Shown here: positions 35,557 through 44,007 of the stretch, piece by piece
How positions within the stretch are numbered: position 1 is the first letter of the stretch
Layout of the letters: the number at the start of each line of letters is the position of its first letter
Assembly: GCA_903930435.1 (NCBI GenBank)
Contig: CAIYYN010000054.1
Coordinates: 434,001 to 498,000 of the forward strand
From: an uncultured Hyphomicrobiales bacterium
GTDB lineage: Bacteria; Pseudomonadota; Alphaproteobacteria; Rhizobiales; Ancalomicrobiaceae
Length of the DNA stretch: 64,000 nucleotides
Direction: 5' to 3'
Notes under the pieces: model-generated
What the model was told of the DNA's origin: nothing
The model's input: the letters and a program-made list of their open reading frames with translations, nothing else
Database searches by the model: none
Translations under genes and position numbers: made by a program

Positions 35557-37251
35557 ATGTCTCTAATGAACCCAACCCGCGATGATTTCGCGGCAATGCT
35601 TGAAGAATCCTTTGCCGGTTCGGACCTCCATGAAGGCTCCGTGGTCAAGGGGACCGTCGTCGCCATTGAAAAGGACCTTGCGGTCATCGACGTCGGTCTG
35701 AAGGTCGAGGGACGCGTTCCCCTCAAAGAATTTGGCGTTCACGCCCGTGATCAGCAGCTGAAGGTCGGCGATATCGTCGAGGTCTATCTGGACCGCGTCG
35801 AAAATGCGCTTGGCGAAGCTGTCATCAGCCGCGAGAAGGCCCGTCGCGAAGAGAGCTGGACCCGCCTCGAGGAAGCCTTCAACAAGGGCGAGAAGGTCAT
35901 CGGCATCATCTTCAACCAGGTCAAGGGTGGCTTCACCGTCGATCTCGATGGCGCTGTCGCGTTCCTGCCACGCAGCCAGGTCGATATCCGCCCTGTGCGC
36001 GATGTCGGTCCGCTGATGCAGGTCCAGCAGCCGTTCCAGATCCTGAAGATGGACAAGCGTCGCGGCAATATCGTCGTGTCCCGCCGGACCGTCCTGGAAG
36101 AAACCCGCGCCGAACAGCGTTCGGAACTCGTACAGAGCCTGCAGGAAGGCCAGATCGTCGACGGTGTCGTCAAGAACATCACCGATTACGGTGCGTTCGT
36201 GGACCTCGGTGGCATCGACGGCCTGCTGCATGTCACGGATATCGCCTGGCGCCGCATCAACCATCCGTCCGAAGTGCTCAACATCGGCCAGACGGTTCGC
36301 GTGCAGATCGTCCGCGTCAATCCGGATACGCATCGTATTTCGCTCGGCATGAAGCAGCTTGAGATCGATCCATGGGAAGGCATTGCTGCCAAGTACCCGG
36401 TCGGCACCAAGTTCTCGGGCAAGGTGACGAACATCACCGATTACGGTGCATTCGTCGAACTGGAGCCGGGCATCGAAGGCCTGATCCACGTCTCGGAAAT
36501 GAGCTGGACCAAGAAGAACGTCCATCCCGGCAAGATCGTCTCGACGAGCCAGGAAGTCGACGTCATGGTGCTCGAAGTCGACCAGGTCAAGCGCCGTATC
36601 TCGCTCGGCCTCAAGCAGACGCTGTCGAACCCATGGGAAGTCTTCATCGAGAAGTTCCCGCAGGGCACGATCGTCGAGGGCGAAGTCAAGAACAAGACCG
36701 AATTCGGCCTGTTCATTGGCCTCGAAGGCGAAGTGGACGGCATGGTCCATCTCTCCGATCTCGACTGGAACCGTCCGGGCGAGCAGGTCATCGAGGAATT
36801 CAAGCGCGGCGACAAGATCAAGGCGGTTGTTCTCGATGTGGACGTCGAAAAGGAGCGTATCTCGCTCGGCGTCAAGCAGCTTGCCGGCGACCCCTTCGAG
36901 AAGGCGGGCGACCTCAAGCGTGGCCAGATCGTCACGTGCGAAGTGCTTGAAGTCAAAGAGGGCGGCCTTGAAGTCAAGATCGCCGATCAGGACCTCACGA
37001 CCTTCATCAAGCGGGCGGAAATCGCACGCGAGCGCGGTGATCAGCGTCCGGAGCGGTTTGCCGCTGGCGAACGTCTCGATGCGCGCGTGATCCAGTTCGA
37101 TCGCAAGACCCGCAAGATCCAGGTCTCGATCAAGGCGCTGGAAATGGCCGAAGAAAAGGAAGCAATCGCCCAGTTCGGTTCCTCGGACTCCGGTGCTTCA
37201 CTCGGCGACATCCTCGGTGCAGCCCTCAAGGCGCGTAGCGACGACAAGTGA
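35557..37251 (+). CDS. rpsA: 30S ribosomal protein S1
   Basis: The 564 aa protein contains six S1 RNA-binding domains arranged in tandem, of which the third and fourth are clearest (VKNITDYGAFVDLGGIDGLLHVTDI and VTNITDYGAFVELEPGIEGLIHVSEM). These give visibly repeated DNA inside the gene. S1 brings mRNA to the 30S subunit and is essential. The chosen start MSLMNPTRDDFAAML has AGGAG about 6 bases upstream; earlier in-frame ATG at 35473 lies in the leader. The long minus-strand frame opposite it is a shadow. A good terminator follows. Confidence 0.97.
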   Translation: MSLMNPTRDDFAAMLEESFAGSDLHEGSVVKGTVVAIEKDLAVIDVGLKVEGRVPLKEFGVHARDQQLKVGDIVEVYLDRVENALGEAVISREKARREESWTRLEEAFNKGEKVIGIIFNQVKGGFTVDLDGAVAFLPRSQVDIRPVRDVGPLMQVQQPFQILKMDKRRGNIVVSRRTVLEETRAEQRSELVQSLQEGQIVDGVVKNITDYGAFVDLGGIDGLLHVTDIAWRRINHPSEVLNIGQTVRVQIVRVNPDTHRISLGMKQLEIDPWEGIAAKYPVGTKFSGKVTNITDYGAFVELEPGIEGLIHVSEMSWTKKNVHPGKIVSTSQEVDVMVLEVDQVKRRISLGLKQTLSNPWEVFIEKFPQGTIVEGEVKNKTEFGLFIGLEGEVDGMVHLSDLDWNRPGEQVIEEFKRGDKIKAVVLDVDVEKERISLGVKQLAGDPFEKAGDLKRGQIVTCEVLEVKEGGLEVKIADQDLTTFIKRAEIARERGDQRPERFAAGERLDARVIQFDRKTRKIQVSIKALEMAEEKEAIAQFGSSDSGASLGDILGAALKARSDDK

Positions 37252-37296
37252 TAGGGCAAATCGGGTGACGTGATCATCCGCTGCCTGTGACAACAG

Positions 37297-37330
37297 AAAG
37301 CCTGCCTCGGGAAACCGCGGCGGGCTTTTT
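37297..37330 (+). terminator. rpsA terminator
   Basis: AAGCCTGCC pairs with GGCGGGCTT (one G-T pair) around a 12-base loop and is followed by a T run (37326-37330). It lies about 45 bases after the rpsA stop, a classical intrinsic terminator. Confidence 0.85.
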
Positions 37331-37574
37331 GATTTTCGCGGCTTCGTCTGGCCTTACCCAACAATAGATTACAAACAGGTGACATTAATCAATTTCAACA
37401 GAAATACAGGTAGATGAAATTGCCGGGTGCTAGGAAAATTGTGCCTATCTAAGTTTAGGTGAAATTGAATATTGTTCTGAAAACGTTATATGACCTATTT
37501 AATAAAAAATTAACTATAAAATTCTATGAAGGTCTCAACTGGATTGGTATCCAGATGACTCATAGGAGTGTTCC
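37331..37574. other. AT-rich intergenic region upstream of the His-rich protein gene
   Basis: About 240 bases of AT-rich DNA, especially 37380-37540, without a convincing ORF. It should contain the promoter of the following gene. A TAGGAG ribosome binding site lies just before the start codon at 37575. Confidence 0.4.
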
Positions 37575-38258
37575 ATGACATCCATTGCCTCATCGACCTC
37601 AGGCTGGCAGCAACTCACACCCAGCCAATTGCTGCAACAGCAATTGCAACAGGACGTGTCATCCGGACAAATCTCGTCGACTGACCAGACAGCCTTGTCG
37701 AGTGCGCTTGGAAGCATTCAGGCTTCCCTGCAACAGTCGGGGCCGGGATCGTCCGCGTCGTCCTCGTCAACGCCGCCGCCCTCGTCAACCCCGCCAACGC
37801 CGCAGGATTTTCAGGACAAGATCAACAGTCTGATCCAGCAGCAGGTAACCGCCGGTACGCTGACGTCCTCGCAGGCGACCGAATTACAGAACGTCTTCCA
37901 GCAGACCTTCGGCACCAACGGGCCGACCGGTACGTCGGGGACAAGTGGCACCACAACAACAGCCGACAGCGCAACTGTCCATAGTCATCACGGCGGGCAC
38001 GGCGGCCACCACCATCATCACGCCGACAGCGACGAGACAGCAAGCACCGCACCGTCTACGGATTTCCTTGGCGGATCCACATCGACGAGCGGCACGTCCA
38101 GCTCCAATTCTGTCAGCAGCCTTCAGCAGCTTGTCGATCAGTTCCTGCAAAACGTCCAGAGCGCACAGTCCTCCAGCTACAGCGCATCAGGTACATCAAG
38201 CACGACCGGCACCGTCGCCAGCGCAAGCCCGTCGATCTTGCTCGATATCACGGTTTGA
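37575..38258 (+). CDS. His-rich low-complexity protein with Q-rich helix repeats (unrecognised)
   Basis: The 227 aa product has no Cys and no signal peptide and is very rich in Ser, Thr, Gln and Gly. Two similar helical segments (about 14-52 and 82-112) share the pattern QQ-x(3-4)-G-x-[IL]-[ST]-S-x(2)-A-T/L, as in QQDVSSGQISSTDQTAL and QQQVTAGTLTSSQATEL. Between and after them are Pro/Ser and Gly/Thr spacers. Nine His fall within residues 136-149 (HSHHGGHGGHHHHH), a possible Ni, Zn or Cu site. A third Gln-rich helix (181-196) precedes a C terminus ending ILLDITV. The start has AGGAG 6 bases upstream. No family is recognised; it could be a secreted metal-binding or structural protein, but that is a guess from composition. 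Confidence 0.75.
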   Translation: MTSIASSTSGWQQLTPSQLLQQQLQQDVSSGQISSTDQTALSSALGSIQASLQQSGPGSSASSSSTPPPSSTPPTPQDFQDKINSLIQQQVTAGTLTSSQATELQNVFQQTFGTNGPTGTSGTSGTTTTADSATVHSHHGGHGGHHHHHADSDETASTAPSTDFLGGSTSTSGTSSSNSVSSLQQLVDQFLQNVQSAQSSSYSASGTSSTTGTVASASPSILLDITV

Positions 38259-38275
38259 ATTGAACGGATTGCACG

Positions 38276-38303
38276 AGAGGTGGTTTTTCAAAAAACCACC
38301 TCT
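38276..38303 (+). terminator. Hairpin after the His-rich protein gene
   Basis: AGAGGTGGTTTTT and AAAAACCACCTCT form a perfect inverted repeat of 13 bases around CA, about 17 bases after the stop codon. The T-rich strand on either side suits an intrinsic terminator working in both directions. Confidence 0.7.
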
Positions 38304-38411
38304 GGATTAGAAAATTCAATTTTAAAGGGTGTTTTCAATCAGTATCATTATTCGGTATAATGAGTCGTCTGTCGGCTAAGCCGTTGTTACGACAGTTTGT
38401 TGCGAGGCAAG

Positions 38412-40277
38412 ATGGGATTCCTGCGCCTTTTTTTGGTCGTCGGCATTCTAATGTTGCAAGTTGTAGCGTCGTTTGGAGAAGATCATATTCAATGTTCGAG
38501 GAACGTTGTTGAGAAATACAAAATATTAGATAATAATATAGTTGAAACATTATATTCTGATTTTATTTATGTGAAATCTAAATCAGATATTTACGAATTT
38601 GGTCAATATAAAATTTCCAATAACGATTACTTTCAAGACATCGAATTGTTGGAAGCTTACGATAAAAAGGCAGACGGACGAATTATTTCTATATCTAATA
38701 ATGATTTTATTGAGACGAAACGACCAGATACAGACGCTTTGGGGATTTATGAAGCGGACGCGAAAATACTCACTGTCGCTTTCCCCGACGTTGCCATAGG
38801 TGATCGGCTGCATGTGCTTTTCAAGCAGCGTGAGAAGCGGAAGACGATCTTTAATGACGTGTTTCTCAACGACGTTGTCCCGGATTCGGATTGCGTCTCG
38901 GCTTTCACAGTAACGCTCGATGCGCCGAAGGATCTGAACTTGAAGATCGCGGCGAGCGGCTTCGTGGCAACGACAACAGAGACAAATGATCGCAAACTGT
39001 CGACCTGGACACTGGGTCAACAAGCATTCCACACGATAGAGCCCGGCGAACTAGCAGCAATAGAGCACGAGCCGCATCTCATCATCACGTCCGATCCGAG
39101 TTGGGACAGTATCGGAGAGGCCATTTACCGGAATGCCGCTCCGACCAGCGTACCTACGAAAGCTATACGGGACCTGGCAGACCAGATAACAGACGGTAAG
39201 TCCGATCATCAGGACCAAGCCCGAGCGATTTTTGATTGGGTGACGAACAATATTCGCTATTTTACGACTTCGGTTGGCCAAAACGGTTGGGTGCCGCATC
39301 AGGTCGACGTAATTCTTGCCAATAGATATGGCGACTGCAAAGACCAGGCGAATCTGGCACGCGCCCTGCTCGCGGCAAAGGGCATCGCAGCAGATTATGT
39401 CCTGATCAACATGGCACCGACCTACCATCTCTGGGAAAATCCGACGCCCTGGTTCGATCATATGATCCTCTACCTGCCGGAATTTGATCGGTTCGTTGAC
39501 CCAACGACGCCTTGGTCGCCGTTCGACCATCTGCCGTTTGCCGATACGGACAAAAATGTCGTTGTGATCGATGAAAAGGGTACGCGCACCGGGCGCACGC
39601 CAGCAATGACGCATGACACGAACATCGCGATGATGATGTCAGATGTTACGCTGCGACCAGATGGAACGACATTTGGCACGACCGTCACAAGCGCCAGAGG
39701 GACCGATGCCGATCTCTTGCGAGAGAAAGCCTTTCTCGTCGGTCAGCGAGGGGAGGAAAATTTCGGCAAGTCGCAACTCAATCGTCAGAATTGGCGGGGC
39801 AAGGCGTCCGTGGAGGGTCGTGATCCAGTCGATCACTCGGATCCCTATTCACTCAAGGCGACGTTCGATCTCGAAAACAACTTTCTGGACGAAGATACCA
39901 ACGACAACGCCATCCCGATCGGTCCGCGCCTGATTGACCCGTCCTACACTGAAATAGCAGCGTTTAACCGGAACAAATACACGAAGCCGTTCGTTTGCCA
40001 TGCGGAAACCTATACGCAGATTACGGATTTTCATCTACCGGATGGGGTGACGATCACCAATATCCCGAAAGACATTGCCATGGATCAACCGCTGGCCAGC
40101 TTCAGTGCGCACTATCAGATGAACGGGCAGACGTTGCATCTGGAGCGCCGGTTTGTATCGAGGCTGCCCCGGTCGTTCTGCACCCCGGATGATGCGAAGG
40201 CACTGGCCAGCATCACGGAGGCGGCTTTCAAAGACGCGAGCTATCGTCCGCAGTTTGCAAAGGCGACGGTTAAATAG
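38412..40277 (+). CDS. DUF3857/transglutaminase-like secreted protein
   Basis: The 621 aa protein has a signal peptide (about 1-20) and an N-terminal DUF3857-type beta domain (about 60-220). A transglutaminase-like core follows with the full Cys-His-Asp set: C309 in RYGDCKDQANLARALL, His in PWFDHMILYLPEFDRF and Asp in FVDPTTPW. The C-terminal half (about 400-600) is a beta-rich domain with FHLPDGVTITNIP and ends in an extended tail. The family is common in Proteobacteria and Bacteroidetes next to unrelated genes, with proposed protease or cross-linking activity. The first 350 bases are strikingly AT-rich compared with the rest of the gene. The ATG at 38412 is preferred over TTG codons at 38397 and 38400. 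Confidence 0.82.
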   Translation: MGFLRLFLVVGILMLQVVASFGEDHIQCSRNVVEKYKILDNNIVETLYSDFIYVKSKSDIYEFGQYKISNNDYFQDIELLEAYDKKADGRIISISNNDFIETKRPDTDALGIYEADAKILTVAFPDVAIGDRLHVLFKQREKRKTIFNDVFLNDVVPDSDCVSAFTVTLDAPKDLNLKIAASGFVATTTETNDRKLSTWTLGQQAFHTIEPGELAAIEHEPHLIITSDPSWDSIGEAIYRNAAPTSVPTKAIRDLADQITDGKSDHQDQARAIFDWVTNNIRYFTTSVGQNGWVPHQVDVILANRYGDCKDQANLARALLAAKGIAADYVLINMAPTYHLWENPTPWFDHMILYLPEFDRFVDPTTPWSPFDHLPFADTDKNVVVIDEKGTRTGRTPAMTHDTNIAMMMSDVTLRPDGTTFGTTVTSARGTDADLLREKAFLVGQRGEENFGKSQLNRQNWRGKASVEGRDPVDHSDPYSLKATFDLENNFLDEDTNDNAIPIGPRLIDPSYTEIAAFNRNKYTKPFVCHAETYTQITDFHLPDGVTITNIPKDIAMDQPLASFSAHYQMNGQTLHLERRFVSRLPRSFCTPDDAKALASITEAAFKDASYRPQFAKATVK

Positions 40278-40300
40278 GCAGACATCACCGGATCACGTCA

Positions 40301-40342
40301 CCAGGAATTCCGGAGTTCGGCTCACTTCGTTCGCAATGACGT
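40301..40342. repeat. Possible interspersed repeat-like element
   Basis: The stretch ending TTCGCAATGACGTC with CTCACTTCGTTCGCAATGACG reads, on the minus strand, CGTCATTGCGAACGAAGTGAG, resembling short intergenic repeats (CGTCATTGCGAGCGAAGCG type) widespread in bacterial genomes. Only one copy is seen in this window, so the repeat nature is inferred. Confidence 0.35.
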
Positions 40343-40523
40343 CAACACATCCAATTTGCCATGAGGCGCGGGACGTGTGAAAGTGCCGCGCGAGGCTTTC
40401 TGAGATCCCGACGAGATCTCGCTTTTGCGGGCAGAGCAGGTGACCCCGCTGCATTTGCCTGTATAGTGCCGCAACATGCGCGCACATGGCGCAACGAGCT
40501 GACGCGATTGCGGGGACAAGACC

Positions 40524-41342
40524 ATGAGATCATTCGCCCGAGCACTCTTTGCCGGACTTCTCGCAGCGGCGTTCACCTCTTCTGCTTTACGCGCCGACGA
40601 GCCTGACACAAAGCTTCAGGCGCTCGTGTCGGGGCCACAGCGGACACCGACCATGGCTGCGCGCGACGGATCGCGGCATCCCTATGAGGTCCTGCATTTT
40701 TTCGGGCTCAGGGATGACATGACCGTCGTCGAAATCTGGCCCGGTGGCGCTGGTTACTGGACCGAGATCCTGGCACCTTACCTGCGCGACCACGGGGCCT
40801 ATTACGCGGCCAATGATGAAATCGCAGGTGCGACCGAGGGCGCGTTGAAGTCCAATGCCGCCTTTGCGGCCAAGATGGCCGCCACGCCCGCCCTGTATGA
40901 TCGGGTCAGGGTCACCGAATTCGGAGCGGATCGCCACGAGATCGCACCAGCCGGGACAGCCGATATGGTCGTCACCTTCCGCAATGTGCACAACTGGATG
41001 GCCAGCCACGAAGCCGATGCGGCGTTCCAGACTTACTTCAAGGCCCTGAAGCCGGGCGGCATTCTGGGGCTTGAGGAGCATCGTGGTCTCACGACAGTGC
41101 CGCAGGATCCGGAGGCGAAGTCCGGCTACGTTCGGCAGGATTATGTGATCGCGCTGGCCGAAAAGGCTGGCTTCAAGTTTGTTGGCGCCTCGGAAATCAA
41201 TGCCAATCCACGCGATACCAAGGATTATGCGGCGGGCGTGTGGACCTTGCCGCCAGTGTTCAGGCTCGGTCAGGTCGATCGGGCCAAATATGAAGCAATT
41301 GGCGAAAGCGACCGGATGGTGCTGAAGTTCGTGAAGCCGTGA
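40524..41342 (+). CDS. Predicted methyltransferase with signal peptide (COG4798 type)
   Basis: The 272 aa protein begins with a signal peptide (about 1-23, MRSFARALFAGLLAAAFTSSA) and continues with RTPTMAARDGSRHPYEVLHFFGLRDDMTVVEIWPGGAGYWTEIL, where EIWPGGAGYW is the SAM-binding motif I equivalent. Further signatures are FRNVHNWM and LKPGGILGLEEHRGL. The group is annotated as a predicted methyltransferase and often carries an export signal, which is odd for a SAM enzyme because SAM is cytoplasmic. The substrate is unknown. Confidence 0.82.
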   Translation: MRSFARALFAGLLAAAFTSSALRADEPDTKLQALVSGPQRTPTMAARDGSRHPYEVLHFFGLRDDMTVVEIWPGGAGYWTEILAPYLRDHGAYYAANDEIAGATEGALKSNAAFAAKMAATPALYDRVRVTEFGADRHEIAPAGTADMVVTFRNVHNWMASHEADAAFQTYFKALKPGGILGLEEHRGLTTVPQDPEAKSGYVRQDYVIALAEKAGFKFVGASEINANPRDTKDYAAGVWTLPPVFRLGQVDRAKYEAIGESDRMVLKFVKP

Positions 41343-41400
41343 TCCCCTTGCGTCATCCTGCTCAAGTTTGAAGCGCGTCTTGCCAAGCCCGGAGCCTCAC

Positions 41401-41778
41401 ATGCGCTTTCTCGCGGAAATCCCCATCCTGGCGCTGATTCTGGCCAGTGTTGCGCTGAATGCGTCGGCGCAGATCTTTCTGCGGCTGAGCGCACGTGGCG
41501 GGATTGGGGGCGCGGATGCGGTACCTTGGGCGATCCTGCTCGATCTCGCCACACGCCCGGCGCTGGTCGGCGGGCTTGCCTGCTACGGTTTCAGCGTATT
41601 GCTCTGGATCTATGTGCTGAGCCGCGCAGAGGCGTCCTATGCCTATCCGTTTCTCGGTCTCGGCTTTGTGATTGTCGCACTTGCCGGCTGGCTGTTGCTC
41701 AGCGAGGCCATGTCGCTGCAACGCGGCCTGGCAACTGTCGTTATCGTGTTCGGGGTGATGTGGCTGGCGCGAACCTAA
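41401..41778 (+). CDS. Small EmrE/EamA-like membrane protein
   Basis: The 125 aa protein has four predicted membrane helices (about 8-26, 42-62, 68-88 and 100-120), the size of an SMR subunit or half of an EamA transporter. The segment ILASVALNASAQIFLRLSAR resembles the first helix of ArnF/ArnE-like undecaprenyl-linked sugar flippase subunits. YAYPFLGLGFVIVALAGWLLLSEAMSLQR resembles the conserved SMR/EamA helix-loop. The start at 41401 has GGAG 6 bases upstream. Function as a flippase or drug exporter subunit is possible; no partner gene is adjacent. Confidence 0.7.
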   Translation: MRFLAEIPILALILASVALNASAQIFLRLSARGGIGGADAVPWAILLDLATRPALVGGLACYGFSVLLWIYVLSRAEASYAYPFLGLGFVIVALAGWLLLSEAMSLQRGLATVVIVFGVMWLART

Positions 41779-41826
41779 CGGCGGAACCAGGCAAAAACGA
41801 GTGCCGATGCCGCCTTATCAGACACT

Positions 41827-41879
41827 GATCGTCAGATCCCGCCGAACCACGAAAGGGATCGTCAGATCCCGCCGAACCA
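41827..41879. repeat. Tandem 23-base duplication at the molybdoenzyme stop
   Basis: A 23-base sequence (gatcgtcagatcccgccgaa plus cca) occurs at 41827-41849 and again at 41857-41879, separated by 7 bases. The second copy covers the last codons (WFGGI) and stop of the minus-strand molybdopterin protein; the first lies just beyond the stop, so it repeats the same five codons plus stop. Confidence 0.9.
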
Positions 41880-42650
41880 ATTGAACCCGCGATCTTCCCA
41901 GTACCCGCCGGGCTTGACGTTGGTCACTTCGATGGCCGTGATCCACTTCGGGTTCTTGTAGCCGAGCTTGGTTGCTGTCCGAAGACGCAGCGGGAAGCCG
42001 TAGGGATCGGCGATCGGCTGACCGGCATATTTTGTGGCCAGAATGGTCTGGGGATGCAGCGCCGTCGCCATGTCGATGGAGCCGGTGTAATCGTCAGCGC
42101 ACTTGAAGGCGATGTATTTGGCCTTTGTATCCGCGCCAATCTTCTCCAGGAACAGCTTGAAGCTCGGGCCTGACCACTGGCCGATGTAATCCCAGCCTTC
42201 AACGCAGATGTGCTTGATGATGATTTCCGTTTCCGGCAGGTCATACATCTTGGCTACCGTCCAGGGCGTCTTGTCTGCGATACGACCGGACAGTTCCAGC
42301 TTCCAGCTCGATGCCTCGACCGGACGTACGTCTTCCGGGTCGTAGAAGGCGTTGAAATGCGGCGGCTTCACCACCTGATCGACGGAATAGGTGGGTGCCA
42401 GATGATCCGGACGGAACAAGGCGGCCTGGACATCGTCATTGAACTCGGAGACAGCCCTGAGTGCTGTCTGGATCGAGCCGTCGTGTCCCAGTTCGCATCC
42501 CGTCAGCATCGTCAGAGCGCCAAGCGTCAACGAACCGCGCAGAATGCCGCGCCGGTTGATGCTGTCGACTAGCTCGCGGTGATTGTCGAGAATACCCTGA
42601 TCGATTCCCTTGGCCGGGCGGAAGCGGGAGCCCAAAAGTTTGATGGTCAT
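41862..42650 (-). CDS. Molybdopterin-dependent oxidoreductase (sulfite oxidase/MsrP-like)
   Basis: The 262 aa protein has the sulfite-oxidase-type molybdopterin fold; the Mo-ligating cysteine is in IIKHICVEGWDYIGQWSG, followed by FKLFLEKIG and the Asp/Arg-rich pterin-binding PLRLRTATKLGYKNPKWI. An N-terminal segment with RRGILRGSLTLGALTMLTGC looks like a signal with a lipoprotein-like Cys at the end. It is shorter than E. coli MsrP (334 aa). The neighbouring cytochrome b gene, 12 bases upstream in the same direction, suggests electrons flow through a membrane haem subunit as in MsrPQ. The substrate is not known. Its 3' end carries the 23-base duplication. Confidence 0.83.
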   Translation of the reverse strand: MTIKLLGSRFRPAKGIDQGILDNHRELVDSINRRGILRGSLTLGALTMLTGCELGHDGSIQTALRAVSEFNDDVQAALFRPDHLAPTYSVDQVVKPPHFNAFYDPEDVRPVEASSWKLELSGRIADKTPWTVAKMYDLPETEIIIKHICVEGWDYIGQWSGPSFKLFLEKIGADTKAKYIAFKCADDYTGSIDMATALHPQTILATKYAGQPIADPYGFPLRLRTATKLGYKNPKWITAIEVTNVKPGGYWEDRGFNWFGGI

Positions 42651-42662
42651 CGGAGGCTCCTG

Positions 42663-43328
42663 TCAGTGGGCGGTTGATTGTTGGGAATGGGAGGTGTCGT
42701 CGCCAGCTTCATCGCGCGGGCCGCCGGTCACCATGGCGACGATTGTCTTGGGAACCAGCAGCGCCAGCGCAACGTGGACGCAGATGAAGCCGGAGATCAG
42801 TGCCATACCGACGAAGTGCACGATGCGCGCATTCTGGAATGTGCCGAACAGTGCCGTCAGTTCCGAAAACTGAATTGGTTTCCACATGACCAGGCCAGAA
42901 ATGACCTGAATGATCACAATGGCGATGACCCCGACGTACATGAGTTTCTGCACGCCGTTGTAATGGCGGATGTCGTCATGGCTGAGCTTGAAACTGAGGG
43001 TTTCGCGGATCGTTGCGATGATCTCGCCGATGCTGATCGGGAACATCTTGCGCATGAAACGACCGGTCACGGTCCCATAGATCAGATAGATCAGCCCGTT
43101 GAGCATCAGCGGCCACATGAAGAGGAAATGCCACTGGAGCGCGGTCTCGGGATGGCCGCCCAGCGTGATCGAGTCGTCAAAATGCAGCCAGCCAAGGATG
43201 ACGGCGTCATCATAGATCTTCCAGCCACTGAGAATCAGCGCAATGACCGATAAGGCGTTGATCCAATGCATCAGGCGAACTGCCAGCGGGTGCAGTCTGG
43301 GTGGTTGACGTTGAGTTGATTTGACCAT
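42663..43328 (-). CDS. Membrane cytochrome b (b561/hydrogenase b-type)
   Basis: The 221 aa integral membrane protein has four to five helices with haem-ligating His residues: LAVRLMHWINALSVIALILSGW (helix 1), HFLFMWPLMLNGLIYLIYG (helix 2), and paired His in later helices such as NARIVHFVGMALISGFICVHVALALL. The C-terminal tail is polar. It matches the cytochrome b561 domain that serves as haem anchor to periplasmic oxidoreductases. The start at 43328 has AGGGGA 7 bases upstream. It precedes the molybdopterin gene by 12 bases, so they are an operon, the haem subunit first. Confidence 0.85.
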   Translation of the reverse strand: MVKSTQRQPPRLHPLAVRLMHWINALSVIALILSGWKIYDDAVILGWLHFDDSITLGGHPETALQWHFLFMWPLMLNGLIYLIYGTVTGRFMRKMFPISIGEIIATIRETLSFKLSHDDIRHYNGVQKLMYVGVIAIVIIQVISGLVMWKPIQFSELTALFGTFQNARIVHFVGMALISGFICVHVALALLVPKTIVAMVTGGPRDEAGDDTSHSQQSTAH

Positions 43329-43452
43329 GCCATTCCCCTGGGCCAGTTTGGTGCGCATGACGCGTTCGTCACATGGAGCCGGATTCAGATTGTTTTGTGC
43401 GTATGTCTTAATAGCAATGTACCATACGATGAATCAGAAGGATCGGTTACAG

Positions 43453-44007
43453 ATGCACGAAAAGCTCTCACGGGGTATGACCCCACACTATTTCGCTAGA
43501 ATGACATCCATCGGCGTGTTTTGCGCAGTTGTCGGGATGGCATCAAACGGTTTTGGTCAGTCGCCGACCCCAACAGCTCCGAGTGCGGCACCCGCACCTG
43601 CTGCCCAAGCTGCCGCAGACGATGAGACTGCGGATTCGCCTAGGACTCCCGAGGAGAAAATGCAGGCCCGGTTTCCGCAGCCCATTCGGGTCGGGGATCT
43701 CGTCGGGCAGCCCCTGCTCGACGGAATGCATGCAACCATCGGTTATGTGAGCCGTGTTGTTCGTAGTGGTGACGGCAAGATCAAGCTCATTGTGCCCTAC
43801 CGGTCCTGGTTTGGCTGGGCGAAGCTGGATGGGTACGGGACGCGAGACGTCGCGGTGCCGCTGGAAGTGGTTGGCAGCATGGGGCCGGCGTTGTCGTCGA
43901 TCGACATGGCGCGCCCGACTTACGATGCAGCACCGACGTGGGTTGCCGGGTCCGACAAGGACATCCCGTCCGGCGAGATCATCAAGATCGGCCTGGCGCG
44001 GGAATAA
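43453..44007 (+). CDS. PRC-barrel-like protein with N-terminal signal
   Basis: The 184 aa protein has an N-terminal hydrophobic segment (IGVFCAVVGMASNGFG, about 19-34), which is probably a signal peptide, and an Ala/Pro/Thr-rich linker. A C-terminal beta domain (about 70-180) reads RVGDLVGQPLLDGMHATIGYVSRVVRSGDGKIKLIVPY and continues to VPLEVVGSMG. The order of strands resembles a PRC-barrel, which often binds or regulates photosynthesis, rRNA-maturation or envelope partners, but this is a loose match. Several in-frame starts exist (43417, 43429, 43477); 43453 was chosen so that the hydrophobic segment is near the N terminus. It is divergent from the cytochrome/molybdopterin operon. Confidence 0.6.
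   Translation: MHEKLSRGMTPHYFARMTSIGVFCAVVGMASNGFGQSPTPTAPSAAPAPAAQAAADDETADSPRTPEEKMQARFPQPIRVGDLVGQPLLDGMHATIGYVSRVVRSGDGKIKLIVPYRSWFGWAKLDGYGTRDVAVPLEVVGSMGPALSSIDMARPTYDAAPTWVAGSDKDIPSGEIIKIGLARE

Noticed and set aside
35563-36750. 395-codon minus-strand frame opposite rpsA
   Set aside because: Shadow of ribosomal protein S1; the sequence is acidic repeat-like because S1 domains repeat on the other strand.
35900-36950. Repeated DNA inside rpsA
   Set aside because: These similar stretches encode the tandem S1 domains and are not a mobile or intergenic repeat.
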